Source of the DNA: Morella rubra
Lineage: Eukaryota; Streptophyta; Magnoliopsida; Fagales; Myricaceae
Direction: 5' to 3'
NCBI GenBank assembly: GCA_003952965.2
Contig: CM025852.1
Coordinates: 8,502,175-8,566,174 of the forward strand
DNA length: 64,000 nucleotides
This document shows, one piece after another, positions 12,830-23,527 of this stretch (positions are counted from its first letter, which is position 1; each line of letters begins with the position of its first letter). The notes below the pieces were generated by a model that worked only from the letters and a program-made list of their open reading frames with translations, searched no databases and was not told the DNA's origin. A program made the translations under genes and the position numbers.

Positions 12830-13690
12830 TGTGTTTGACACACGTTGAATTTGATACCCCAGTTAATATTTTCGTGAGATGTATACACACTTTATACCTC
12901 AAACTATCAAGTTTGAGACATTTTACTTTTGAACTATTAATTACTGTCACATTTCACCCTAATATATATATATATATATATGATTTTTATTAACCGTAAT
13001 CGAGAATTGGAACAAAAATTAATCATATATACTTTATATAGTAGCTAGTGGAGACCTCCCTCCGATCGTTTTTTTCTGAACTTTTTTGTGCTTTTATATA
13101 TGTTCCATTTTTTCGAAAATTATGTTTTCCTCTGTCTTAATATCAGTCTACAATATTTTAATTTATTTAATTTTCTTTGACACTTAAAGGATATATTGTT
13201 TATACACGTCACGTCTTCATATTTGTTCACAAATTATATGAAAAAGTTAAACGAGTCTCGTTTATACTTGTATGCATGAGAACGCAAGTTCTGAAATCAA
13301 AACCAATTATAGTGTTCAAACAAAAATTCGAGAAAGAATGAACAATTTTTTTCAAGTTTTTAATGATACTTTTCGAATAAAAAATAACATTTTGACTTTG
13401 AATTTAACATCAAAAGCCCCTTTAACGAGTTCCAATATCATATAAGTAAGAAACTTAGTAGATTTAATTCCTCCATAAAACTCCCTACCACTAACGGCAA
13501 ATACAAAGTTTATTTCTCCAGTAGAACAAATAATACTTGAAACGAAAATTATTATTGAAATTAAAGAAAGAGGGAAGCTTCTCTACCGCTAGCATATGAA
13601 ATCCTTTTTTTCACTTTTTAGGTGACTTTGTGTTAGATATTTTGAATAGAGTTTCTACTTTCTAAATAAATATATCTATATATATATTAT
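12830..13690. other. AT-rich flank duplicated in both palindrome arms
   Basis: About 860 bp outside the CACTA terminus, mirrored at 50-910. It contains a (TA)n run (12962-12982, mirrored near 760-780) and no credible gene. A short readable stretch near 13500-13580 could be decayed viral coding upstream of the protease, but I could not confirm it. Its presence in both arms shows that the duplication included DNA outside the transposon. Confidence 0.6.
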
Positions 13691-13737
13691 TGATTCTAAA
13701 TATTTTGAAAAAACAACCGAACGCTTATCTCAAGTTG

Positions 13738-15529
13738 ACGGCCAAAAATTAGCTATTAATTATAAAGTTCCAAATGTACATATATGTAATAATGGTTTCT
13801 GTTTTCAAACTACTTTTGTATTAGTCAAAAATTTATCTTCTAAAGTGATATTAGGAAATCCTTTCCTTGCTCTATTATATCCTTTTATTGTTACAGAACA
13901 AGGTATTACTTCCAAAATATTAGGACAAGATGTTACTTTTCCTTTTTATTATCCTCCTTTTACAAAAGATTTACAAGCATTAAAACATGTTTCTATTCAT
14001 AAAGAAATATATCGTTTACAACAAGATAAAATTTCTCGTAAACAACAACATTTACAATTTTTACAAAAAGAAATGTTATATAAAACTATTGAAGAAAAAC
14101 TTCAAGAACACTTGTCAAGAAGATATTAAAAAATTTCAAAACTATTAGAAGATACTGTATGTTCTACTTTACCAAATGCTTTCTGGAATAGAAAAAAACA
14201 TATTATTTATTTACCTTATGAACCAGATTTTTCAGAACGCAATATACCTATAAAAGCACGACCAATACAAATGAATCAGGAACAATTAGAATTTTGCAAA
14301 CAAGAAATTCAATTATTATTAGATAAAGGTCTTATTCGTCCTTCTAAATCACCCTGGAGTTGTGCTGCCTTTTATGTTTGGGGTAAAGCGAATTAGAACG
14401 TGGAGTCCCACGCTTGTTATAATTATAAACCTTTAAATAAAGCTTTACGTTGGATTCGTTATCCTATTCCAAATAAAAAAGAATTGTTAAATCGCCTGCA
14501 TAATGCTTGTATTTTCTCTAAATTTGATATGAAATCCGGTTTCTATCAAATTCAGGTGGCGGAAGAGAATCGATATAAAACTGCTTTTACGGTCCCTTTT
14601 GGTCACTATGAATGGAATGTTATGCCCTTTGGATTAAAAATGCTCCATCAGAATTTCAAAATATTATGAATGATATTTTTACACCATATACTGACTTTGC
14701 TTTGATATATATTGATGATGTTCTTATTTTCTCTAATCTATTAAACAACATTGGTTCATTTACATAAATTCCAAAAAATTATTGAACAAAATGGTTTAGT
14801 TGTATCTACCCAAAAATCAAATTATTTCAAACAAAAGTCAGATTTCTAGGTCATACTATTTATCAAGGAACTATTACTCCTTTTACACGTGCAATAGAAT
14901 TTGCTGATAAATTTCCTGATAAAATCACAGATAAACAACAATTACAACGCTTTCTTGGTAGTTTAAATTATGTGGTGAATTTTATAAAAATTTAAGATTA
15001 ATCTGTAAACCTTATTTAATCGTTTAAAGAAAAAACCTTCACCTTGGACTGATCAACATACTGCAATAGTACAACAAATTAAAAAACATGTTAAACAATT
15101 ACCATGTTTAGGAATTGCATCACCTCATGCATTCAAAATAGTAGAAGACTGATGCATCAAACATTGGTTATGGTGGTATATTAAAACAACGCATGCATGA
15201 TACATCCATTGAACAAATAGTAAGATATCATTCACATGCATGGAATATTACTCAACAAAAGTATAGCACTATTAACAAGAAATATTAGCCTTGTACTTTG
15301 TATTTTAAAATTTCAAGATGATTTATTAAATCAAAAATTTTTAATACGTATTGATTGTAAATCAGCAAAAGAAGTTTTAGAAAAAGATGTCAAAAATCTT
15401 GCATCCAAACATTTATTTGCCAGATGGCAAGCATTACTTTCTGTTTTTGATTTTGATATAGAACATATCAAAGGAACATCCAATTCCATCCCTGATTTTT
15501 TAACACGTGAATTTTTACAGGGAAAATGA
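13738..15529 (+). pseudogene. Caulimovirid protease-RT-RNase H part of the polyprotein, broken
   Basis: The protease-like C-terminal half (about 13738-13990, with ILGNPFL) is open until a stop at 14127. The reverse transcriptase follows at about 14230-14990. It shows the FDMKSGFYQI stretch (14523-14552) and the catalytic YIDDV motif (near 14710), but with a frame break near 14394 and further shifts near 14640, 14745 and 14830. RNase H occupies about 15030-15529 and ends in the typical DFLTR block. In the living virus this region makes the DNA genome from RNA. Here it cannot be translated as one protein. The conserved aspartates of the protease active site would lie left of 13738, where the sequence is disrupted. 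Confidence 0.9.
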
Positions 15530-16820
15530 GTTCTTCATCCTCCAATTCTAAAAAAATATCATATGAAGATTTTCTTTCAGACAATACCTTTCCTCCTTTT
15601 CCTTTCCGTGGTCCATCCCCTATCAATACTCCCACTCCTACAAATCTCCATTACAAAATTCCTTTACTGTCTTGGTCAAATAGCAAATCCCGAGGTCCAA
15701 CCCCTCGTATACCTGGCCCTAGATCTCCTCCATCCACTGTATATCATCCACTACTTTCAGCCAAAAAGTCAAAAGCCTACCAGTTCTTCCTCCACGATAC
15801 CACAAACCATGGATAATATTATGCCAAAAGATTATATCAGACATGTGACCATTATTGAGGAACCATATATTAATCTTCAAGATCCATATCAAACAGCTTC
15901 CAAATATTACCTCCTGGTTGGAACTATGTTCCAAAAAATCCCTGTTTTACACAAGCATTTTATCAATATATATTAATGGATACAAAATCTGTGGAATTTG
16001 AACAAACACCTTGTAAATATGATCCTTCCAGAATAGGTTTTTCAAAATTCACAATACGAAGGATTATATCTGCAAAGGAATGGGGACAGCCATGGACTTT
16101 ACGTTCATTGACTGTACCTTACAAAAATTTAAAAATATTACATATTATGATTATGTGGACGCATGGACATTTTCATTATTTTTTGATAACCAAAACCATC
16201 GTCACACATGGTTTATTAGATTTAAAAATTTTCAAGCAGATATTATTCTCGGTTGGTTCATCCAATGGTGGGAATGTTTTGGTTCATCAGAACAATTATT
16301 TCCTACAACTTTGAAACAGGTTTTTGACCATTGGTCAAAAGAACCTTTTGATACCCCTGCCTTAACAAAATACCCTGCCATGAAAAACCCTCGAGTTAAA
16401 CAAATACCCATTGTTCTTCGTTTCCATATACAATTCAATTTGCTACCCTGGATATTAAGTTGGAAATTCATATTTACCCAACAAGACCATTTAAGGGTCC
16501 TTTCCCAAAAATTTTATATCAAATGGTGGTCTGTTTATAACTTTGAAAATATTATTTCAGCCATAAATCAAGCCCAACACCAAATATCTCAGCATCCTCA
16601 ATTTTTAGCCCAAAAAAGTCAAATACAATCCAAATTAGCAGCAGCAAAATCAAAGGATGACTATAAGAAAGAATTGCTTGAAGTTCTCTCTCAATTATCC
16701 TCGGAAGATTCAGAAGAAGCACAAGCCATATCAAGTCTTGTACCAGAATATCAAGATGCTCAAGACCCTTATGAAGGATATCAAATGGAGCTTACGGATG
16801 AAGAAATAGCACAGTTATAG
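15526..16820 (+). pseudogene. Caulimovirid second ORF (unknown function), one frame break
   Basis: The start ATG (15526) overlaps the stop of the upstream polyprotein as ATGA, a layout typical of termination-reinitiation in plant pararetroviruses. The N-terminal part is Ser/Pro-rich and disordered-looking (15526 to about 15720). The frame then shifts, and a Trp/Phe-rich globular part (about 15950-16600) is followed by an acidic, Gln/Ser-rich C-terminal tail ending at 16820. No known domain was recognised. Position and length fit ORF2 of florendoviruses, for which no function is established. At least one indel, near 15760, separates the two readable parts, and stops near 15976 and 16100 suggest another. 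Confidence 0.6.
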
Positions 16821-17010
16821 TCGTCAGCAGTCTGATATCAGCAATTAGTCAGAGATTACATCAGCAGAATAAGTCAGCATATTATGTCATTGATTACGTC
16901 ATTTCCCATATTACCCTTCCTTTTACTGTTTCCTCTACTGTTCACACTTTCCAAAAATACCCTTCCATTAAAGTTAAGGATATTATTGTCTTTTCTCTCT
17001 CCTTCTTTAC

Positions 17011-17020
17011 CTATATAAGA
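17011..17020 (+). promoter_or_regulatory. TATA box of the viral pregenomic promoter
   Basis: CTATATAAGA lies in the non-coding region after the second ORF, about 500 bp upstream of the primer site. A pyrimidine-rich leader with short uORFs (for example 17285-17515) follows, as expected for a caulimovirid pregenomic RNA leader. Confidence 0.65.
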
Positions 17021-17518
17021 CCTTTGCCTCTTCATTTCAAACCACGACTCAGAATAACCTTCAGAGCATCTCTCTCTACCTTCTCTCTACCTTCAAACTC
17101 CAACCCTCCAACCCTCTCCCAAAAACAAAATCACATCATTTGATTCATCCATCTCCTTTCTCCCATCTCTCCTCTCACTCTCTAGTCTCCATCATATCTT
17201 TCATATAATTTGTATATCTAGTGTGTTTTCAAGTGTGTTTCAAGGTGATCAAGTACTGTATCAAGTTTTCAGTGTGCAATCATTATGAATCAAGAGTTGT
17301 TTTTATTAGTAAATCTCTTTTTATGCATCAATCGTAACATGCCTATATCAATTGCATATCTATTAATCATTGCTGTTTATTCCACATTCCTCTTATATCA
17401 ATATACACTTACATATCCCATTGATAATATTATTCATGCATATTGTGAAGATTATGATTTTGATTATAATTTTGATTATTGTATTGATAATACCTTTGAT
17501 AATACCTGGGAGTAAATT

Positions 17519-17533
17519 TGGTATCAGAGCCAT
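17519..17533 (+). other. tRNA-Met primer-binding site
   Basis: TGGTATCAGAGCCAT is complementary to the 3' end of initiator tRNA-Met, the primer of caulimovirid minus-strand synthesis and the conventional position 1 of these genomes. It marks the boundary between the two viral units. Confidence 0.9.
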
Positions 17534-17753
17534 ACTGTACATCCATACATTTGCATAGCATTTCGCCTATACTTTACTATTTCAAGTCCCTTTTGCAAAG
17601 ATCACATTACTTTTGATCCTTTAATTGTTCATTTCATCCTCAAGTGACAATTTCTTTAGATCCTATTGAAACGTTGGACTTCACCTGAATAGCCGTTGGA
17701 TTAGCCATAAGAAGGCCGGACCCGGTTGGTGCGACCCGTTTCAGTAGTCTCTT

Positions 17754-18933
17754 TTGAAATCACACTTCAGTATGAAAGGAATATTTAAACGATCAAATAG
17801 TAGTCGAAGTCTAGCAAGTGGAACTTCTAATAGTAGTAGTATAGATAATATCAGCATGGATAATACTGCATCACATATCAATACTGATGATTATCATGTA
17901 TCATTAGGCACAAATAAACCCTTAAATAATTGGATTATACCAAAAGTTAAAGATTCACAATTATATAAACAATCAACATTTAAGTTTAATACAGATTATG
18001 CAATTAAAACAATAGAACAATTAATTCCAATTGGTAAAGAATATGAAATTCTATATTTTCTAAACTCAACTATGATCCAAAATCATATTAATCAAGGTTT
18101 TAAATATATGCACATGGGTCTTGTTCAAGTTGCGGTAACACCTTTAACAAGACAAGGTCTTAATGCCTCTGTTTTACTATGTCTAAGAGATGGTAGACAT
18201 AATCAATTTTCAAATTCTTTACTTGGAATAGTAGAATCGTCCTTACATCAAGGACCTATTTATTTTAATTGCTATCCTTGTTTTCCATTATCTTTAACTG
18301 ATCCTACTATTTTACACTCTTTAATATTAAATATTAAATCAATGGGTCATGATATGATGGAAGGTGCTCAATACCTTGCTGTCGTATACAGACTCCATTA
18401 CAAACTAATGAAGACTACACTTGATCCTAGATCAAAGGTACGTCCTCATTCAGGAGAAACTTTACTTTTGACTACCAATAATGAATTTTCAAATATTACT
18501 ATACCTCGTATGATAAAATGGGATGATATATATTACCAGATGATTGGAAATTACCATTAATAACTCCACCTCCTAAAAAAGAAAATAAAGCCATTGAATA
18601 TTTTACACAACATAATGATGGTTCTGTCACTTTATCTTTTCAAAAAGAAGCAAATCTCAGTCGTTCTTTTTCTCGCAAATCATTTTCCTCTTTTACAACA
18701 CCATCTTCCCGATTTCAATCTACTTCATCTCATTTTAAACCAACTACACAAAGACCATCCACTTCAAATGAACCTCCAATAGAATCACTTATACCAGAAA
18801 CAATATATACAGATAATAATTTACAATTCCCACGATATGAAAATATCCATTCTGATCCATCAAAACCTCCTCTTAAAACATCACCTACACAATCAGAAAT
18901 TTTTACATTACAACGTAATAATACTATACAGGT
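17754..18933 (+). pseudogene. Caulimovirid movement protein (30K type) with N-terminal polyprotein part, broken
   Basis: The frame opens at 17754, with an alternative ATG at 17772. A basic, Ser-rich N-terminus leads into a movement-protein core of the caulimovirid type (about 17940-18420), the protein that opens plasmodesmata for cell-to-cell spread. A 1-bp loss near 18531 shifts the frame. The following region (18540-18930) reads on in another frame as a Ser/Thr/Pro-rich linker. The copy is cut off at about 18935 beside a (TA)n run, before any coat-protein region. Confidence 0.85.
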
Positions 18934-18935
18934 AT

Positions 18936-19079
18936 TACATATATATATATATATATTAGTAACATCATAAATGAAGAAATAATTAATTAACACCTTTAAT
19001 AAGGAAAATTCAGAGTTAGGCGATATTGTACCATAATTAAGGTTGTTTCTTATACTTGTTCTTTGATTGTGGCAGATGT
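18936..19079. other. (TA)n tract and short unassigned spacer after the virus
   Basis: A TA run at 18938-18957 sits at the right edge of the viral fragment. The spacer to about 19079 holds nothing recognisable. Confidence 0.5.
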
Positions 19080-20430
19080 CCTGGCTTAAGGTGAAATCTA
19101 CGTGGAAAATGGGGTTCCTAAAGGGAAGAAAAATAAGAAATTAATGTACTGGATTAAGGTCAGCCATGTTCAGTGAGGTGCCAATACGGTATGCACCAGT
19201 TGGCTCGTCATGGGCCGCCACAGAATTCATCTCAGGAAGCAACCCCTGTACTTGTGAGCGTTTTTCTGATTTAAATTGATTGTATGCAGGGACAGAACCA
19301 CTTTAGTGTTTTTGGATTTGGAGTTTTGAATAAGACTAGTTGTTTTGATTAATGAAGGATGATCGTAGATATGCGATAATATTCATGCTACATTAATGGG
19401 AAGACGAAAATAATTAGTTGACTCTGTTGAATTGCAATTCATGCTAATAAAAGTGAAGGTTACACAATTGTGAGACATTAATGCATGCTTTTATGCATGT
19501 GACATGCATGGTCTTTGTTCCTAGCATGTATGTTTATTTCTTCAGTACGCTGTATGTTATTTGTATTTAATCCAGTACTCTTAAAAGCTTGTGTTTATTT
19601 AAAGACATGTTATTTATATTATTAGAACGTCAATAAGATTATAATTAACTTTTGGAAAAACATTACTTTTCGCCTCTAAACTATGAGTCAAATGACATTT
19701 TCAACCCTCAAGCTACCTATTTCGTCATATTGAGCCTTTAAACTACCAAAATTTATCAATGTTCACCCTGTCATAGGATCCAACTGTCGATATTGTACCT
19801 TGTAGCCTACTTTCTGCGCATTTTGACCCATAAGATTTTACTAGAAGGCAAACATTGATGTATTTAATTTGGTAGTTTGGAGGCTAAATGTGATGCAATT
19901 CGTAGTTTATATATTACAACAAATTTTCTCCTCCGTGGCGAATTTATTAGTGACAAACCCAATTTTTTCTTTAAAAATATCCCTTTAGTGACAAAATAAT
20001 ATTTTTGTCGCTAAAGTCTCAAACACATGTATTTAACGACAAATGTAAAATTTCGTCACTAAAAGCGCCTTTCAGTGAGGAACGTGCTTTTCTCGTTAAA
20101 AATACCTCTAGTCGCTAAAGACTTGAAACACGTGTTTTAACTACGAATGTCAATTTAGTCGCTAGAACCAACCTCTTCTGCGACAATATTTTTTTGTCAG
20201 TAATACTTTTTTGTCACTAAAGACTTAAATACATGTTTTTAAGGACAAAAATATTTCCTTGAGGAAAGTAAGGCGAGGTGGTGCAAAAAGGTGGGAAGAA
20301 TTGTTAGAGCAACCACATCACGTTCGAACACGTGTTGGTGACGAAAATTGTCAAATTGTCACTGAGTAAGTCTTTAGTGTCGAATGTGTTTCGTTGTCAA
20401 AACATCTTATTCCATTCAATAGCGTTGCAG
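19080..20430. repeat. Direct repeat, copy 1 (diverged)
   Basis: Matches 21600-22704 in the same orientation, including GGTGAAATCTA, AAAGGGAAGAAAAATAAGAA, a run around GACATG-GTCTTTGTTCCTAG, a MITE-like segment and a CACTA-like terminus. Copy 1 has extra sequence near 19150-19320 that copy 2 lacks. Divergence is much higher than in the palindrome, so this is an old duplication or two insertions of one composite element. Confidence 0.75.
19665..19918. mobile_element. Small non-autonomous element (MITE-like) in copy 1
   Basis: The left end (CTAAACTATGAGTCAAATGA) and right end form imperfect terminal inverted repeats of roughly 60-90 bp around CAAACTACC and ATCAATGTT. No coding capacity. Related copies lie at 21965-22214 and, more distantly, 31286-31530. 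Family not resolved; no clear target-site duplication found. Confidence 0.5.
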
Positions 20431-20439
20431 GATACAGTC

Positions 20440-21578
20440 AATTGATGTAATTAAAGTACATTGAATTGTACAGTATGACCCCGATTAAAAGTGTATATGT
20501 ATTCTATGTATGTGTAAGTAGTTGTATCACTTACTAACAAGTATCATATGACAACCTCAACCTTTGTTCCAACACTAAAGGGGTGTCCAGGTTCTAGATT
20601 TTACGCACCACCTAAAATGGTCACCCAATGTGAGAATGCATGAAGGACAGAGCTTGTGATTGTCTGTATATATATAATAACATTAAATGTCCATATATAT
20701 ATATATAATATATGTGTGTGTGTGTGTGTGTAGCTAGACGAAAAAATAAAGGTAGGCATAGAAAAAAGAACAAGGATCAGTGAATAGATCTTACTCTAAG
20801 GATTGATCTGCTCCCCGCACTCTTCCATCATGTAGTTAGTCTATCTGACGCTGCACTTTTGGGGGGCAAATCGACAAAAGAAGCGGGAGACTCTCCCTGT
20901 GATGATAGAGACCTCACGTCAAGAGTAAATGGGAGACAAGATTATTTCCAAATCATTGAACCCTTTCAAAGGATTCGGATTGTTTGATGCAGACAGTAAC
21001 AATTGAAACCTCAAAATCTAGATAGCAATTCAAGCTAAGCTGCAACTTCCCCTATTTTCTGCAGACAGAAATCCTCGATGAGCAACATCATCCTTGACGA
21101 AAAGGACCTTCGCCAACGTATATCAGCTCGTTAGCCCATAACATCTTGCAAGAAAACCATCGGCGACGACCACTTGTGTCAGCTCTGCAATTGCTCTTGA
21201 CGGATCCAAGCGGTAGCGGAATGGTGACCGGGTTACCGACAACTGACTCATTGATGTAGGGTGGAGATGCTTTGCCAAAGTCATTGAGCGCCACAGTAAT
21301 TTAGATTTCGACGGACCCAGAGTGGGTTCTTCATCTGTCTTGATGGACCCAGAGTGACGCTACAAGTGACCTATTTAATAGGAGATCGCGACCACCCATC
21401 TCGTCTCTGTTATTCGGAGATGCATCACTGAAGACATTGCAAACCACAAAACTCGGCGTTTAAAAGCGAAGGAATTATTTTAATTTAACATCGACGGATA
21501 GCTAGTCAGCGTGGACGGAGCTTGTGCTCTACTGACGGGAAGCAGGGGAACGGGTTCTGTCGCGTGGCTGAAGCTCTG
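20440..21578. other. Unassigned spacer with GT microsatellite
   Basis: Contains TA-rich stretches near 20660-20712 and a (GT)n microsatellite at 20713-20731. The part from about 20790 to 21578 is less AT-rich and could be the interior of a defective CACTA element ending at 21591. No credible open reading frame was found on either strand. Confidence 0.4.
20713..20731. repeat. (GT)n microsatellite
   Basis: A run of about nine GT units flanked by TA-rich sequence. Confidence 0.9.
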
Positions 21579-21591
21579 TTTTCTTGTAGTG
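21579..21591 (-). repeat. CACTA-type terminus (right end)
   Basis: TTTTCTTGTAGTG is the reverse complement of CACTACAAGAAAA, the common CACTA terminus. It abuts the start of direct-repeat copy 2. The equivalent junction in copy 1 (about 19070) lacks it, suggesting an element inserted here after the repeats formed. I did not find its left end. Confidence 0.5.
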
Positions 21592-21964
21592 GTGGCAGAT
21601 GTGGATTAAGGTGAAATCTAAATGGAAAGTTGGGTTCGTAAAGGGAAGAAAAATAAGAAATTAACATGACAAATATTGATGATCAAGGATGATCGTAGAT
21701 ACGAGATATTCTTGCTACATCAATGGAAAGAAGAAAAATAATTAAATAGTTGATTCCGCTGAATTGCAATTGCTAATAGAAATAATGTTTAAACCTTGTG
21801 AGACAATGCTTTATGCATGTGACATGGTCTTTGTTCCTAGTATGTATGTTTATTTCTTTAGTACGCAATATGTTATTTGTATTTAATCCAGTACTTGTAA
21901 AAGTTTGTGTTTATTTTAAGACACGTTATTTATATTATTACAACATCAATATGAAAATAACTTT

Positions 21965-22214
21965 TGGGAAAACAATATCACTTTTCGCCTCTTACAAATT
22001 ATGGGTTAAATGTCATTTTCAACACTCAAGCTATACCAATTTTGTCATGACATTAAGCCCTGATCAAACTATTAAAATTTCTCAATGTTTGCCCTGTTAT
22101 GGGATTTAATTGTTGATATTTTTTGCACATTTTGACCCTAAGATATTAATAGAGGCAAACATTGATGTATTTAGGTAGTTTGGGTGTTAAATGTGATGAA
22201 ATTTTTAGTTTATA
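21965..22214. mobile_element. Small non-autonomous element (MITE-like) in copy 2
   Basis: Same element as 19665-19918, with terminal inverted repeats around CAAACTATT and AACATTGATG. No coding capacity. Confidence 0.45.
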
Positions 22215-22704
22215 CACTACAACAAATTTGCTCTTTAGTGACAAATTTAAAAGCGATGAACCCAATTTTTTTCTTTAAAATATCCCTTTAGCGATCAAAA
22301 AAAATATTTTCGTCACTAAACACCTAAAACAAATGTTTCTATCAACCAATGTAAAATTTGGTCGCTAAAAGCATCTTTTAGCGATGAAAGAACGTTCGTC
22401 GTTAAAAATATCTCTCGTTGCCAAAGAGTTTAAAACACATTTGTTTTAGCAACAAATGTCAATTTTGCTGCTAAAAGCACCTCTTCCATGACAATATTGT
22501 CTCGTTGCTAAAGCCTTAAAACACATGTTTTTAGCAACAAAAATATTTTGTTAAGGAAAGTAAGGAAAGAAGGTGGTGTAAAAATGCAAGCAAAATTGTT
22601 CAAATGACCACATCATGCTCGAATACCAGAAATGATGAAAATTGTCAAATCGTCACTGAATAAATCTTTAGTGACGAATGTGTTTTGTTTTCAAAACATT
22701 GTGT
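22215..22704. mobile_element. Non-autonomous CACTA-like end with subterminal repeats
   Basis: Starts with CACTACAACAAATTTG, then many short motifs of the type TTAGTGACAAA / TTTCGTCACTAAA in both orientations, the usual subterminal array of a small CACTA element. The matching mutated end in copy 1 is at about 19912-20430. More such motifs occur at 23570-23800. The opposite terminus was not located. Confidence 0.55.
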
Positions 22705-23527
22705 TTATGAAGTTCTTAAGATTAAAGCAACCCAAGAGGGGGGGTTGAACTAGGTTTTAATTTTTTGATTTTAACTCCCAAGCTCGTGTTGCAAAGTAAA
22801 TACAAATTTAACAGAAGTATTATGCAAATATATTAAAGTGAGAATATAAGTGCTAAATGTAAAGAATAGAGATAGAAAAAATCAAACAAGAGATTTTCAA
22901 GTGGTTCAGCAAAGAGAATGCACAAAGAGTTAAGATTTTTTCAGAACTCAAAGCTTAAGGTTCTCACTTCCAATGTCCTCACACCCCTCTTAGAACGGCT
23001 AACTACTATCTCAAGATAGAGATTAGTGTTTTCCTAGGAAGCTCACCACTTCAACCGAGCTTAAGATATATAAGCTCCTTCTTTAATGAACAAACTCGCT
23101 AAAGGAACCACACCAGTTTGAATAAGAAAATATAAGAATTTGACTATCTCAAAGAGTAGATAAGACAATGGAAAGGTCTATCTGATCTTTTTCACACAAT
23201 GACAAGGATATGAAAGTGCATTTGTGTGACTAATTGAGATGATTGAAAAGTGTTTTTGATCCTCTCAAGCTTTAGAAATAATATACAATTGTTGAAGTGT
23301 GTTTAGGAGGCCTTGGGAGAGTCCTTATATAAGTCACATGTCAAAAATAGTTGTTTCTAGCTTTTTGGAGTAGAACTATCCAAGTTCGTGATATATCGGT
23401 CGACCTGTTCCTTGTAGCGATCGACCTCTAAAACTAGCCATTGAATGCAACCGTCAAAAAGTTAGATTTTGTCCTACGCGATTGATCAACCACTATAGTT
23501 AGAGGTTGACCGCTACATGAAGCCGAT
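22705..23527. mobile_element. ~820-bp insertion of unknown class, possibly LTR-derived
   Basis: Its limits come from alignment with copy 1. The text runs to CAAAACATTGTG, then foreign sequence, then resumes as ATGTAATTAAATTACATT. It includes a stretch (CCCAAGAGGGGGGGTTGAAC) that I recall as a common interspersed plant repeat, and many GATCGACC-like motifs near its right end. It may start with TG and end with CA like a solo LTR, but I cannot fix a target-site duplication. No open reading frame. Confidence 0.45.

Larger units (their letters stand above)
6983..13738. repeat. Right arm of a giant inverted repeat
   Basis: Reverse-complement copy of 1-6741. It carries its own small changes: a 2-bp insertion near 10050 that shifts the DUF4216 frame, loss of 2 bp near 8993, a 1-bp loss near 7443, and a rearranged Ser/Gln/Pro-rich stretch at 10360-10400. 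Its outer end at 13738 falls inside caulimovirid protease-like coding that continues rightwards as single-copy DNA. Confidence 0.95.
13690..18935 (+). other. Endogenous caulimovirid (florendovirus/petuvirus-like), two tandem partial units
   Basis: The order is protease-RT-RNase H, a second ORF, promoter and leader, tRNA-Met primer site, then movement protein. In the circular viral genome the primer site precedes the movement protein and the regulatory region follows the last ORF. Reading straight through it here therefore means the 3' part of one integrated unit (to 17518) is joined to the 5' part of the next (17519 onwards). Frameshifts and stops in the RT and movement-protein regions mark it as an old, defective copy. 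It is truncated on the left by the palindrome breakpoint and on the right by a (TA)n tract near 18940. Two ORFs, and a second ORF of unknown function, fit the published description of florendoviruses (recalled, not searched). Confidence 0.85.
21600..22704. repeat. Direct repeat, copy 2
   Basis: Second copy of 19080-20430, shorter near its start. It keeps a better CACTACAAC terminus at 22215 than copy 1 (TATTACAAC near 19912). It is interrupted at its right end by the insertion at 22705-23527. The copy-1 sequence around 20450-20500 resumes at about 23528. Confidence 0.75.

Noticed and set aside
13500..13600. Possible viral coding upstream of the protease edge
   Set aside because: One short readable stretch with stops on both sides; too little to assign.
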